DNA of 13,514 bases, taken from positions 1 to 13,514 of the forward strand of contig RGUG01000015.1 in the NCBI GenBank assembly GCA_010027915.1. Reading direction: 5' to 3'. Below are positions 1 to 8,023 of the stretch, in pieces. This stretch comes from a bacterium (GTDB taxonomy: Bacteria > Margulisbacteria > Marinamargulisbacteria > SXXA01). The stretch's first letter is position 1, and every line of letters starts with the position of its first letter. Both the position numbers and the translations under genes were made by a program. The notes under the pieces are model-generated. The model worked only from the letters and a program-made list of their open reading frames with translations, was not told the origin of the DNA and made no database searches.

Positions 1-208
1 GTTGGGTGAGATTTGTGGTCAATACCTTAAAAAAGGCAAATTGGTGGCCATTGATGGGCGATTGCAGTTTGGGTCATACGAGCGAGACGGTCAGGTGGTG
101 ACCACGGCCGACGTGGTGGCAGATAACATGCAAATGTTGGATCGTGGTACGGCCGAAGATGTGTCCATGATCCCAGAGGATGCGGGCATGTCTGGGTTTA
201 ACGGTTAG
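1..208 (+). CDS. ssb: Single-stranded DNA-binding protein SSB, C-terminal part (5' end outside window)
   Basis: SSB coats single-stranded DNA during replication, repair and recombination. Only the last 69 or so codons are present. The visible reading frame begins in the late OB-fold with the EICGQYLKKG stretch, continues through an IDGRLQFGSYERDGQ strand pair, and ends the fold with VVADNMQML, all typical of bacterial SSB. After the fold there are only about 22 residues, ending SGFNG. The usual long glycine/proline-rich linker and the acidic tip (DDDIPF-like) that recruits partner proteins are not there. The gene is followed after 23 bases by rpsR, the common rpsF-ssb-rpsR-rplI order, so this is likely the main chromosomal SSB; rpsF would lie just outside the window. 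The TTG at position 2 is only an internal leucine codon, not a start. Confidence 0.9.
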   Translation, partial: LGEICGQYLKKGKLVAIDGRLQFGSYERDGQVVTTADVVADNMQMLDRGTAEDVSMIPEDAGMSGFNG

Positions 209-231
209 TAGGCTAACGAAGGAGTAACGGA

Positions 232-474
232 ATGGAAAAGAAGAAACAGGTCATTAAGAGGCGAACCAAAAAAAGGCGGGTCTGTCCGTTTTGTCTGGAT
301 AAAGTAGATGTATTGGATTACAAAGAGGTGTCCAAATACCGTCGGTTTATTACCGATCGAGGAAAAATTGTGCCCAAGCGTAACTCTGGGGTGTGTGCCA
401 AGCATCAACGCATGCTGGCAGCAGCCGTAAAGCGAGCACGTACCATTTGCTTGATTCCCTTTACGGTCGAGTAG
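232..474 (+). CDS. rpsR: 30S ribosomal protein S18 (zinc-ligand form)
   Basis: This 80-residue protein is a small-subunit ribosomal protein that sits next to S6 on the platform of the 30S subunit. It has a basic N-terminus, then CPFC (Cys18, Cys21), the conserved DVLDYKEV and KYRRFITDRGKIVPKR stretches, and CAKHQR (Cys55, His58). The C-x2-C plus C-x2-H set marks the zinc-binding form of S18 rather than the zinc-free form. The length is normal for the family. The ATG is preceded by AAGGAG at 219-224 with a seven-base spacer, which fixes the start. It lies between ssb and rplI in the usual order and is probably co-transcribed with them. Confidence 0.97.
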   Translation: MEKKKQVIKRRTKKRRVCPFCLDKVDVLDYKEVSKYRRFITDRGKIVPKRNSGVCAKHQRMLAAAVKRARTICLIPFTVE

Positions 475-478
475 GAGG
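473..478 (+). promoter_or_regulatory. Ribosome binding site of rplI
   Basis: A perfect AGGAGG overlaps the rpsR stop codon and lies seven bases before the ATG at 486. It settles the rplI start at 486 rather than at the in-frame ATG at 393, which would lie deep inside rpsR, or the ATG at 498. Confidence 0.85.
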
Positions 479-485
479 CACGCAC

Positions 486-980
486 ATGGCAAAAAAGATG
501 AGTGTTATTTTAATGTCGGATGTTCGTGGCTTGGGTGTTGCGGGTCAAACCGTGACAGTGGCCCGCGGGTATGCCATGAATTATTTGTTGGGTTATGGGT
601 TTGCCATGATTGATTCAGTTGGCAATCGCTTGCGAATTGATTCGGTAGTCAAAACACACGCCAAGAAAGTGGCCACTGAAGTGGCGGATATTCAAGCGAT
701 TCTATCCCAAGTGGATGGAAAGCACATTCAATTGTCTGCATCCGTGCATGGTGAAGATGAGTTGTATGGCTCGGTAGGCGTCAGCGAAATTGTGGCGGCA
801 TTGCGTGAGCAACACCAAGTGGCCATTGAGCGATCGGTGGTTCAATTACCCTCCCCTATTCGGGTGTTGGGTGATTTTGATGTTCCCTTGTCGTTTCATC
901 ATGGGTTGTCGGGTACCATTCGTCTTTCGATTACCAAATCGGAATCCAATAAGAAAAAAACCACCGCCAACGCATCGTAG
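486..980 (+). CDS. rplI: 50S ribosomal protein L9
   Basis: L9 is a two-domain protein of the large ribosomal subunit, bound near the L1 stalk and involved in reading-frame maintenance. This 164-residue protein has the N-terminal rRNA-binding domain (MSVILMSDVRGLGVAGQTV, then VARGYAMNYLLGYGFA, about residues 5-40), a connecting helix (about 45-80) and the C-terminal domain with the YGSVGVSEI segment near residue 100. A lysine/serine-rich tail of about 15 residues follows the last strand and makes the protein slightly longer than the usual 150 or so residues. The start at 486 is supported by an AGGAGG site. It follows rpsR by 11 bases, and its TAG stop directly abuts the uvrC start, so translation is probably coupled. 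Confidence 0.95.
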   Translation: MAKKMSVILMSDVRGLGVAGQTVTVARGYAMNYLLGYGFAMIDSVGNRLRIDSVVKTHAKKVATEVADIQAILSQVDGKHIQLSASVHGEDELYGSVGVSEIVAALREQHQVAIERSVVQLPSPIRVLGDFDVPLSFHHGLSGTIRLSITKSESNKKKTTANAS

Positions 981-989
981 GTGGTCATG
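979..989 (+). promoter_or_regulatory. uvrC initiation region (GTG at 981 or ATG at 987)
   Basis: The rplI stop codon TAG (978-980) is followed at once by GTG (981), and an in-frame ATG lies six bases later (987). The bases AGGTGG at 979-984 resemble a Shine-Dalgarno core but lie too close to the ATG and overlap the GTG. No other good site is seen upstream, so initiation probably depends on ribosomes finishing rplI. The two starts differ by only two residues. Confidence 0.5.
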
Positions 990-2789
990 AAACCGCCAGT
1001 TGATTTGAACCTCTTTCCAGACTTGCCTGGAATCTACAAAATGTTCAATTCATCTGGCACGGTCATTTATATTGGCAAAGCCAAAAACATCAAAAAAAGG
1101 CTTCGTCAATATTTTCAGGGGGGACGCCCACTCGATACCAAGACCAGCATGTTGGTACGCCATATTCACACCATTGAGTGCATGGTGACCCAAAGCGAGC
1201 AGGATGCCTTGTTATTAGAGGCCCAATTAATCCGTGAATTTCAGCCCCGCTATAATATTAACTTAAAAGATGATCGTCATTACCCCTATATCAAGCTAAC
1301 CCAAGAGCCCTTTCCTCGTATGCTGGTGGTGAGGCGTCGGGAGGCGGATGGGGCATCGTATTATGGTCCCTTTCCTTCTTTGGGTAGTACGCGCTTGTTG
1401 GCACGTCAATTGTCAGAGTGTTTTCAGTTGCGTGATTGTAGCTTGGCCATTGAATTAAGCAATCGACAACCCAAATGCATCAAATTAGACATGGGCAAAT
1501 GTTTGGGCCCCTGTATCGATAAAACCACGTATGCCACTTATCACCATCGCTTGGACCAGCTCAAAAAGGTATTGGTGGGTCGCCATCAGGCGTTGATCCA
1601 AGAGTTAACCCAGGCCATGACACAGGCCGCCGAGTCCCTTCGATTTGAGCGGGCGGCTGAGTGGCGGGATTTGATTCGCGTCTTAGAAACCATTGGACCA
1701 CGCCAGACCGTCTCCCTGGACCTGCCGGGGCGCACCAGTGTGTGGGGGGTGTCGTCGTTGGAGGGCACCCGGTATGTGATGATTCAAACGTTTATTGATG
1801 GCCGCCTGCTGTATCAACAAGGGTATTATGATGACCGGGGTGATTGGGAAGGGTTGATGGCCCAATGTTTATTGGATTACACGGATCGTCACGGATGGCC
1901 CGATCGCATGCTGGCCGATCAGGCGTGTGTGGATGCCTTGGCGGATTCGTTGGCATTGTATCCCAGTACAATTGTGAGTGTGCCACAAAAAGGCATCAAA
2001 TGGCAGGTGTTACAACAGGCCCAACACAATGCCCAGGTGGCCTTAAAACGGGTCTTGAAAAGCCCATCCTGGGCCACACCGGTACCCGAAAAATCAGCGG
2101 TTCTCGATGACTTGCAGCATCTTCTGGGATTGCCTCAACGACCCGATCGGCTCATTGGCTTTGATATTTCACATTTGCAAGGGCAAGATATTGTGGCATC
2201 GGCGGTGTATTTCAAACAGGGGGTTCCCCGAAAATCCCTTTATCGACAATTGGCCATACGATCGGTGAGTGAGAACTCGGATGACCCCCGTGCCATTGAA
2301 GAAGCGGTATCACGCCGCTTGCAACGCTGTTTTGTCGACCATGAACCAATGCCCCAGTTACTGGTGATTGACGGGGGAAAGCCCCAATTGCATGCGGCCG
2401 TTCGGGCGTTGCAAGACTTGGGGTTGGAAGGGACAGTGGGCGTGATGGCCTTGGCCAAACGAGAAGAATTGATTTATCAATGGGAACGTGATCAGCCCAT
2501 TGGTTTGCCGGAAGGACATCCTGTGTTAAGATTGCTTCAGTGGGTTCGGGATGAATCCCATCGGTTTGCCAACCGGTTTCAACAACTCAAACGGTCCAAA
2601 CGGCAGACCCGTAGTGTGTTAGATGACGTCCCTGGGTTGGGTCCTGTGCGACTCAAGCGCTTGATGGCCCATTTTAAAACCGTGGCGGCTATTCAATTGG
2701 CGTCCGAAAAAGAGATTGCGTTCCATGGTCGGTTGCCGCCCAGCGTGGCCCTGATGATCAAATCAACGTTGTTAGGAAAAACGGTATGA
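981..2789 (+). CDS. uvrC: Excinuclease ABC subunit C (UvrC)
   Basis: UvrC makes both incisions around a DNA lesion during UvrABC nucleotide-excision repair. The 602-residue protein carries the full domain set. The GIY-YIG nuclease is at about residues 14-90 (GIY 17-19, YIG 30-32, Arg40, and the likely catalytic Glu80 in ALLLEAQLI). A cysteine cluster (Cys147, Cys153, Cys166, Cys174, Cys178) matches the family's iron-sulfur ligand region. The UVR helical hairpin, which binds UvrB, is near 204-236. The RNase H-like endonuclease domain has Asp395 in GFDISHLQG, Asp436, Asp464 in VIDGGKPQL and His527 in DESHRFA. A C-terminal helix-hairpin-helix region spans about 546-600 (VPGLGPVRLKRL). The length is normal and nothing key is missing. 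The next gene overlaps it by the four bases ATGA. Confidence 0.97.
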   Translation: MVMKPPVDLNLFPDLPGIYKMFNSSGTVIYIGKAKNIKKRLRQYFQGGRPLDTKTSMLVRHIHTIECMVTQSEQDALLLEAQLIREFQPRYNINLKDDRHYPYIKLTQEPFPRMLVVRRREADGASYYGPFPSLGSTRLLARQLSECFQLRDCSLAIELSNRQPKCIKLDMGKCLGPCIDKTTYATYHHRLDQLKKVLVGRHQALIQELTQAMTQAAESLRFERAAEWRDLIRVLETIGPRQTVSLDLPGRTSVWGVSSLEGTRYVMIQTFIDGRLLYQQGYYDDRGDWEGLMAQCLLDYTDRHGWPDRMLADQACVDALADSLALYPSTIVSVPQKGIKWQVLQQAQHNAQVALKRVLKSPSWATPVPEKSAVLDDLQHLLGLPQRPDRLIGFDISHLQGQDIVASAVYFKQGVPRKSLYRQLAIRSVSENSDDPRAIEEAVSRRLQRCFVDHEPMPQLLVIDGGKPQLHAAVRALQDLGLEGTVGVMALAKREELIYQWERDQPIGLPEGHPVLRLLQWVRDESHRFANRFQQLKRSKRQTRSVLDDVPGLGPVRLKRLMAHFKTVAAIQLASEKEIAFHGRLPPSVALMIKSTLLGKTV

Positions 2790-3910
2790 AATGGTGTGTA
2801 TGCTTGGGGTTACTGGTGTGTACAAGTGGGCTGTTTGCCACTGATCGACGCTTGTCGGATGCACAAAAAATTCAGGTTCAACTTCAGGCCAATAAGAACA
2901 AGTTGGTACAAAAGCAACGTGAAAAACAATCAGCCGAACGCAATTTGGGGGCCTTATCCCGGGAATTACGGTTTACAGAAATGAGTTTAGAAAAGGCCAA
3001 AAAAGACCTCGAGCGGTCCATTGTACAAGAGCGGATGGCAAGGGCCAATCTGTCGACCATTCAACGGCAATTTGACGCCTCCAGTCGGCAATTTAGCCAT
3101 CGGGTTCGCTCGATCTATGTGACCCAACATTTTGGGGTCATTGAATTTTTCTTTGGGACCCAAGAATTAGCCAGTATGTTGGATTCCTCTTATTATTTTG
3201 ATCGCCTGATGAGCCGTGACTCCCAACTCATCGCCCAACTCAAAACGCGGTATGCTCAAATCAACAGTCAGCAACGCATGTTATCCACCCAAACGCAACG
3301 CATTGGGCAGTTACGCAATGACATTCGATCCAGAGAGTCTGAGTTAACGGTCAAAGCGGCTCGTCAGCGCGAGTATATCGCCTCGCTTCATACCCAAATC
3401 CAACAACTAGAACGCCAAAATGCCGATTTGGAACGCTCAAGTAACGAGCTCACCCAAGCCATCCGTCGCAATCTGGGACGTGAGGGGTACTTTGCTTCTG
3501 GCACCATGATCCGACCGGTCAATTCATGGGTCTCATCGTATTTTGGGTATCGCATGCACCCGATTTTTAGGCGACGGATTCACCACAATGGGATTGATTT
3601 TGCGGGGGCTACCGGTACCCGTATTCGGGCCGCTGAGTCGGGGTATGTGATTGTGGCGGGGCAAGGGGGAGCGTATCAAGGCTACGGTAAAATAACGGTA
3701 TTAGACCACGGCAAAAGACGGTCTGATGGCAAACGTATTTCAACGGTTTATGCCCACCAGAGTCGCATTTTGGTCAAAGAAGGGCAATATGTGAAGCAGG
3801 GTGAAGAAATAGGCTTGGTAGGTAGCACTGGCTACTCCACGGGGCCCCACCTTCATTTCGAAGTGCGGGAGGATGGGATTGCGGTCAATCCCTTAAAATT
3901 TTTACAATGA
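2786..3910 (+). CDS. Secreted M23/LytM murein peptidase with N-terminal coiled coil (EnvC/NlpD-like layout)
   Basis: The 374-residue protein starts with a short hydrophobic signal-like segment (residues 1-18, possible cleavage after LFA), so it should act outside the cytoplasmic membrane. Residues 25-100 and 145-228 are rich in Gln, Arg, Glu and Leu and look like long coiled coils around a short hydrophobic patch (about 110-135). The C-terminal part (about 240-374) is an M23 peptidase domain. It has HxxxD (His267, Asp271), His324 in VYAHQS, and the HLHFE metal site (His355, His357), plus GSTGYSTGPHLHFEV. All expected zinc and catalytic residues are present, so it is probably an active peptidoglycan endopeptidase, unlike degenerate EnvC proteins that only activate amidases. 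It overlaps uvrC and rimO by ATGA at both ends. The physiological role, perhaps cell separation, is inference. Confidence 0.88.
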   Translation: MKWCVCLGLLVCTSGLFATDRRLSDAQKIQVQLQANKNKLVQKQREKQSAERNLGALSRELRFTEMSLEKAKKDLERSIVQERMARANLSTIQRQFDASSRQFSHRVRSIYVTQHFGVIEFFFGTQELASMLDSSYYFDRLMSRDSQLIAQLKTRYAQINSQQRMLSTQTQRIGQLRNDIRSRESELTVKAARQREYIASLHTQIQQLERQNADLERSSNELTQAIRRNLGREGYFASGTMIRPVNSWVSSYFGYRMHPIFRRRIHHNGIDFAGATGTRIRAAESGYVIVAGQGGAYQGYGKITVLDHGKRRSDGKRISTVYAHQSRILVKEGQYVKQGEEIGLVGSTGYSTGPHLHFEVREDGIAVNPLKFLQ

Positions 3911-5202
3911 AGCGCGGTGTGCCCTTTAGTATGATTTCGTTGGGATGTGCCCGTACCTTGGTGGATTCGGAGCATGTGGTCAATGACCTGCGGCAGGTGG
4001 GGTTTGAGTTGGTGGCCGAAGGATCGGGGGAACGGGTGGTGGTATTGAACACCTGTTCGTTTATTCAATCGGCGATTGACGAAACCGAAGCCAATATTAG
4101 GGGGTTAATCGAACGAAAACAGCGGGGCGAGATTCAGTATGTGGCCGTGATTGGTTGTTATCCCAGTCGCCTTAAACCCGAAGAACGTAGCCAACAGTTT
4201 CCAGAGGTCGATATTTGGTTGACCACCCAAGAAGCGTCCGCACTGAAACCATCGCTGGCCCGTTTGGTGTTTAAATCCCGGTTTCAACCATCGGTGCCGG
4301 TTCGCTACACCAAATTAACACCCTCCCATTATGCCTACCTTAAAATATCAGAAGGCTGTGATCACTGGTGTTCGTTTTGTACCATCCCTAAAATTAGGGG
4401 GCCACACCGTAGTTTTTCGATTGAGACGGTGAAGGCCGAAGCCATGAAGCAAGTGGCCTTTGGGGTGAGGGAATTGATTGTTGTGGCGGAAGATACCACC
4501 GCGTGGGGTGAAGATTTATATGGCACGCCATCATTGCCCCGTTTGTTGGATGCATTGGCTGATATTCCGGGATTGGATTGGATTCGCTTGATGTATATTT
4601 TTCCCAATCGGGTGGATACGGAATTGATCCGGACCATGAATCGTCATGGGTGCATTATTCCTTATTTGGATATGCCCATTCAGCATTGTGACACCCGATT
4701 ATTGGGCTTAATGAATCGAAAATATACCGGCGATACCTTGCGACGGGTCTTGGATCAGCTGTTAGACCAAGTGCCTGGGTTGGTGTTGCGAACCTCGTTA
4801 ATTGCGGGGTTCCCGACCGAAACCGATGAAGACTTCCAGTCATTACAAACATTCATTACCCAGTACCCGTTTGCCCACTTGGGTTGTTTTGCCTATTCCG
4901 AAGAAAAAGAAACCCGATCAGCCAAACTCACACCCAAATTACCGGCATCGGTGATTGCAGATCGCATTGACGCCTTGATGGCGACCCAATGGGAGCAAGT
5001 GACCAAACGCAATCAATCCCTTATTGGCACCACCCTTGAAATGGTGATGGAAGAGGGGGTCGGGCGATCGTATCGGGAAGCACCCGATGTGGATGGCTGC
5101 CTGAAACCCCTTGATGCAACGGGGTTGGCCATGGGCGATGTGGTGCCGGTGACCGTGATTGGGGTTGATGGGGTGGATTTACTGGTAGAGGTTAACCAAT
5201 AG
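3907..5202 (+). CDS. rimO: Ribosomal protein S12 methylthiotransferase RimO
   Basis: RimO is a radical-SAM enzyme with two iron-sulfur clusters that methylthiolates an aspartate of ribosomal protein S12. The 431-residue protein has the N-terminal MTTase domain with cluster ligands Cys14 (SLGCARTLVDSE), Cys50 (LNTCSF) and Cys84 (IGCYPSRLKPE). The radical-SAM CxxxCxxC (Cys151, Cys155, Cys158) lies in KISEGCDHWCSFCTIPKIRG, followed by RSF. The AEDTTAWGEDLYG segment (about 194-206) and the LDMPIQHCD region fit RimO better than its tRNA-modifying relative MiaB. A TRAM-like domain covers about 365-431. The start overlaps the preceding peptidase stop as ATGA. Small departures from the usual motifs (ART for PKN, HWC for NxxC) do not touch ligands. 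It is the last gene of the plus-strand block. Confidence 0.93.
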   Translation: MKRGVPFSMISLGCARTLVDSEHVVNDLRQVGFELVAEGSGERVVVLNTCSFIQSAIDETEANIRGLIERKQRGEIQYVAVIGCYPSRLKPEERSQQFPEVDIWLTTQEASALKPSLARLVFKSRFQPSVPVRYTKLTPSHYAYLKISEGCDHWCSFCTIPKIRGPHRSFSIETVKAEAMKQVAFGVRELIVVAEDTTAWGEDLYGTPSLPRLLDALADIPGLDWIRLMYIFPNRVDTELIRTMNRHGCIIPYLDMPIQHCDTRLLGLMNRKYTGDTLRRVLDQLLDQVPGLVLRTSLIAGFPTETDEDFQSLQTFITQYPFAHLGCFAYSEEKETRSAKLTPKLPASVIADRIDALMATQWEQVTKRNQSLIGTTLEMVMEEGVGRSYREAPDVDGCLKPLDATGLAMGDVVPVTVIGVDGVDLLVEVNQ

Positions 5203-5207
5203 AAAAG

Positions 5208-5232
5208 AACCCCTCTCTTGAGTGCTGGGGTT
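5208..5232 (-). terminator. Rho-independent terminator-like hairpin for the minus-strand cysS operon
   Basis: On the minus strand the bases AACCCC and GGGGTT form a six-base-pair stem around a 13-base loop. They are followed by CTTTTCT, a T-rich tract. The stem overlaps the stop codon of the minus-strand membrane-protein gene. On the plus strand the stem is followed by AAATAG, with no T run, so it should work poorly for rimO. Confidence 0.5.
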
Positions 5233-6484
5233 AAATAGTACGGATGTTCCTTTGAATCCCATTTATCACCCGTTTGCCATACATGTCCCCAAGCCCCATC
5301 AATCCCCCATTCAGTCCGGTGGCAAATAGGGGTATAGACCATGCAGTGAGGTAAATAATCCCCAACCAGGCAAGCCATCGGGGTGGGGTACGTGTGACCT
5401 GAATATCTTCGGCTAACGCAATGCAAACCAGCATGAAGATCAGTATGGCAACCCATCGACCCCAATCAATGGCAAATACAAACAGGGGCCCAGCCATCAG
5501 GCCCCCCAAAAGCGACACCAGAATCCGTTGGGGTTGCCAGTAGTTAGTCCATCGCAAGGGCAGTAAACCCAAAAACAAATACACCCCACACCACAGGATA
5601 CCAATTCCGTAGGGAGGTGAGCTAAAATACAACTGGGCCACCTCTCCCATGGCGGCAGACGGAAGAAGCCCGATCCCCTCAATGGCCCCCGCCATTTGAT
5701 CTGCGGTGGACATCACCCCACCTGTTCCCACCCAATTGCCACAGATCGAACGAATGCCATTGGCCCTCACATCGACGTGGCGTTCAATGAGTGATTGACA
5801 GACGATGTCTGTTGCATGGGGAGGGGGGGTGAATCGATAGCCAAATCCAAGGGTCAACCCGCTAATGGCGATCAAAAGAATGGAATAGCCAACGGCGATC
5901 TTGGGTTTAATACGATGATGCCTTACCCCAACGACCATCATGTAGATAAAAAAGGGGACGGTTAGCACTGATAATTCATGTGATAACCCGGCCCCGGCAT
6001 ACAGCAGGGCCACACAGCCTAGTACCAGAGGGGTGAGGGTATGAGTGGCATATTTGTAACAAAAAAAGGCAAACAAGGCCATGATCAGGATATCTTTTCG
6101 ATAACTTCCGAGCGGTTGATAAAAACTAAACAACAAAAAACCAGGTGAATATAACAGATACAACCAAAGCCCGTGCCGTTGAATACGCCCATACAGCTTG
6201 AGTACCAATCCATACAGCGTGGCACAACAGCTCACTTGCACAAAGTAAGTGAGCCACAAAATGGGGAGTCCCAATCCTGATACCCAATACAAGAGATGCC
6301 CGATGAACCCCCGTCTGATAGGACCTGCGGTATAATTAATCAGCCAATCGGACGTTTTAAATTCATGGCCGCCTGACAGGATTTGATAGGTATAAACCGC
6401 TGTTAACAGTCCAAAAGGGACCCAAATACCATAGGGTAAGAGGCGACGTTTTTCACGTAGAAAATGAATAACGCGTGGTATCAC
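5231..6484 (-). CDS. Polytopic membrane protein of unknown function, coupled to cysS
   Basis: The 417-residue product is very hydrophobic, with about nine to eleven likely membrane segments (near 17-36, 69-91, 105-124, 130-146, 150-166, 170-186, 198-216, 293-313, 319-338, 343-357 and 368-388). Residues 217-290 form a less hydrophobic, probably extracytoplasmic loop holding two cysteines (Cys229, Cys248). Polar motifs inside the membrane part stand out: NYTAGPIRRGFIG (50-62), YRKD (128-131), SHE (168-170) and DWGRW (340-344). From memory, an NYxxGxxRRG plus RKD plus DWGR pattern occurs in uncharacterised membrane proteins linked to surface polysaccharides, but I cannot confirm that here, and no function is claimed. 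Translation starts at GTG within a GTGA overlap with the cysS stop, so it is very likely translated from the cysS transcript. Confidence 0.75.
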   Translation of the reverse strand: MIPRVIHFLREKRRLLPYGIWVPFGLLTAVYTYQILSGGHEFKTSDWLINYTAGPIRRGFIGHLLYWVSGLGLPILWLTYFVQVSCCATLYGLVLKLYGRIQRHGLWLYLLYSPGFLLFSFYQPLGSYRKDILIMALFAFFCYKYATHTLTPLVLGCVALLYAGAGLSHELSVLTVPFFIYMMVVGVRHHRIKPKIAVGYSILLIAISGLTLGFGYRFTPPPHATDIVCQSLIERHVDVRANGIRSICGNWVGTGGVMSTADQMAGAIEGIGLLPSAAMGEVAQLYFSSPPYGIGILWCGVYLFLGLLPLRWTNYWQPQRILVSLLGGLMAGPLFVFAIDWGRWVAILIFMLVCIALAEDIQVTRTPPRWLAWLGIIYLTAWSIPLFATGLNGGLMGLGDMYGKRVINGIQRNIRTI

Positions 6485-7869
6485 TGCTCATTGCCATGGC
6501 GTTGATAGGGGGTGATGTGTTTCCATCGATACCCATCTACGTGATCCTCCACCACAATGCCATGGTCAGTGAGTAAGACGTGTCGCAATTGGTCGGCCAG
6601 TTCAAACTGCCGGGATTGCTTGGCGTGCCATCGATCGGATAATAACTGCTGCACCGGTTCGGGTAAGGGCATGGTGTCATCCGTAGGTATCCGTAACCCA
6701 ATCAGGGACGCCATGTCCGATAACACATGAGAGGATACCCCATGCGTGTTGACCAAGCGGACCAAATCAAATAAAAACCCAATCCCTTTGGCCACGTTAA
6801 AATCTGTGGTGAGTGCCTCCCAAAAAGACGCCAATAAACTGGCTTCTTGCACTTGAATCACTCCGGTGGACATGGGGGCATCTGCATGGGATTGAATGGT
6901 CGTGATGAGTTTGTCACAGGCTACCTGGGTGGCTTGTAACCCCTCATCACTAAAATCCAAGGGGGATCGATAATGGGTTTTTAACAAAAACAGACGGATG
7001 ACATTGCCGCTGTACTGGGTTAATACATCCCGTAACAAGGCCACATTTCCCAATGATTTGGACATTTTTTCTTGTCTCATCGTGACAAATCCAATGTGCA
7101 TCCATACCGCAGCGAAAGGGTGACCCGTGCAACATTCGGATTGGGCGATCTCATTTTCATGGTGAGGAAAAATCAAGTCTTCTCCGCCGGCATGAATATC
7201 AATGCTGGGTCCCAACTCATGCATGGCCATGGCAGAACACTCAATGTGCCATCCGGGCCGACCCGGCCCCCATGGACTCGGCCATGAGGGTTCACCTGGC
7301 TTGGCGGACTTCCATAACACAAAATCATGGGGCGACTGTTTGCCAGGGGTGAGTGCCTGACGAACCCCCTCGTCTAATTCGGACAACACCTTACCGGATA
7401 ATCGGCCGTAATCAGGGAATTGGGCCACCGAAAACCACACATCTTGGGCGTCACTGACATAAGCGACCCCACGGTTAATCAATTGTCCAATCAGATCGAT
7501 CATTTGAGGTACAAAGGCGGTTGCATGGGTATACCGCGTCGGGGAGTTCACATGTAATTGGGTGATATCTTGCTGATAGGCCGCCATAAAATAGGCCGTC
7601 AGTTCGGTTAACGATTGACCGGTTTCACCCATTTTTTGAATGATTTTATCATCAATATCAGTGAAGTTTTGGATGGCAGTTACGTGGTAACCGCTTGCTT
7701 CCAAAATACGATGGACGGTATCCATTACCACATGAACCCGTGCATTACCGATATGAGGGTAGTTATACACGGTCACCCCACAGGTATACATGGTGACGCG
7801 GGGGGGATGTAAGGGGGTAAAGAGATGGGTCTTACCGCCCAACGTATTGCCGATACGAATGGCTCTCAT
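6481..7869 (-). CDS. cysS: Cysteinyl-tRNA synthetase
   Basis: The enzyme charges tRNA-Cys with cysteine in the cytoplasm. The 462-residue protein is a class I synthetase of normal length. The N-terminal YTCGVTVYNYPHIGNAR stretch holds zinc ligand Cys30 and the HIGH-type signature (HIGN, 39-42). The other zinc ligands are Cys211 in WHIECSAM and His236 and Glu240 in FPHHENEIAQSE. The adenylate-stabilising KMSKS lies at 268-272. The DALR-type helical region and the C-terminal tRNA-binding part follow (about 310-462). The ATG start agrees with the family N-terminus, although the upstream Shine-Dalgarno match is poor. It is the first gene of a two-gene minus-strand operon and overlaps the next gene by GTGA. 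Confidence 0.97.
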   Translation of the reverse strand: MRAIRIGNTLGGKTHLFTPLHPPRVTMYTCGVTVYNYPHIGNARVHVVMDTVHRILEASGYHVTAIQNFTDIDDKIIQKMGETGQSLTELTAYFMAAYQQDITQLHVNSPTRYTHATAFVPQMIDLIGQLINRGVAYVSDAQDVWFSVAQFPDYGRLSGKVLSELDEGVRQALTPGKQSPHDFVLWKSAKPGEPSWPSPWGPGRPGWHIECSAMAMHELGPSIDIHAGGEDLIFPHHENEIAQSECCTGHPFAAVWMHIGFVTMRQEKMSKSLGNVALLRDVLTQYSGNVIRLFLLKTHYRSPLDFSDEGLQATQVACDKLITTIQSHADAPMSTGVIQVQEASLLASFWEALTTDFNVAKGIGFLFDLVRLVNTHGVSSHVLSDMASLIGLRIPTDDTMPLPEPVQQLLSDRWHAKQSRQFELADQLRHVLLTDHGIVVEDHVDGYRWKHITPYQRHGNEQ

Positions 7870-7927
7870 GCCTGTATTGTAACGATCATGGGCGGTTTAT
7901 ACCACCCTTCAAAGGGGGACATTCCTT

Positions 7928-7956
7928 TGCCTATTTGATGCAGATGGGGGTATAAT
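7928..7956 (+). promoter_or_regulatory. Sigma-70-type promoter for the transglutaminase gene
   Basis: A TTGCCT box at 7928-7933 (four of six matches to TTGACA) and a perfect TATAAT at 7951-7956 are separated by 17 bases. Transcription would start near 7963, giving a leader of roughly 110 bases before the ATG at 8076. The -10 box also sits in the loop of a small GGGG/CCCC hairpin followed by five Ts (7946-7966), which could be read as a weak terminator, but no plus-strand gene precedes it closely. Confidence 0.6.
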
Positions 7957-8023
7957 GCCCCTTTTTGTTTGGGTTCGAAATCGGGTGGGTATGTCATGTT
8001 AAAATACTCACTTTAAACTACCC

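Noticed and set aside
393..485. An in-frame upstream extension of rplI starting at ATG 393
   Set aside because: It would overlap most of the rpsR 3' end, and the family N-terminus and AGGAGG site both support the ATG at 486.
5013..5465. A 150-codon minus-strand open frame overlapping the rimO 3' end and the membrane-protein gene
   Set aside because: It overlaps two well-supported genes, spans the terminator and shows no family features, so it is a chance frame.
7946..7966. GGGG/CCCC hairpin followed by five Ts read as a terminator
   Set aside because: The stem is only four base pairs, no plus-strand gene ends nearby, and the loop contains a perfect TATAAT with a well-spaced -35 box, so a promoter is the better reading.
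7967..7990. GGGTTCGAAATC resembling a tRNA T-arm
   Set aside because: No acceptor stem, anticodon arm or D-arm can be found at the right distances.
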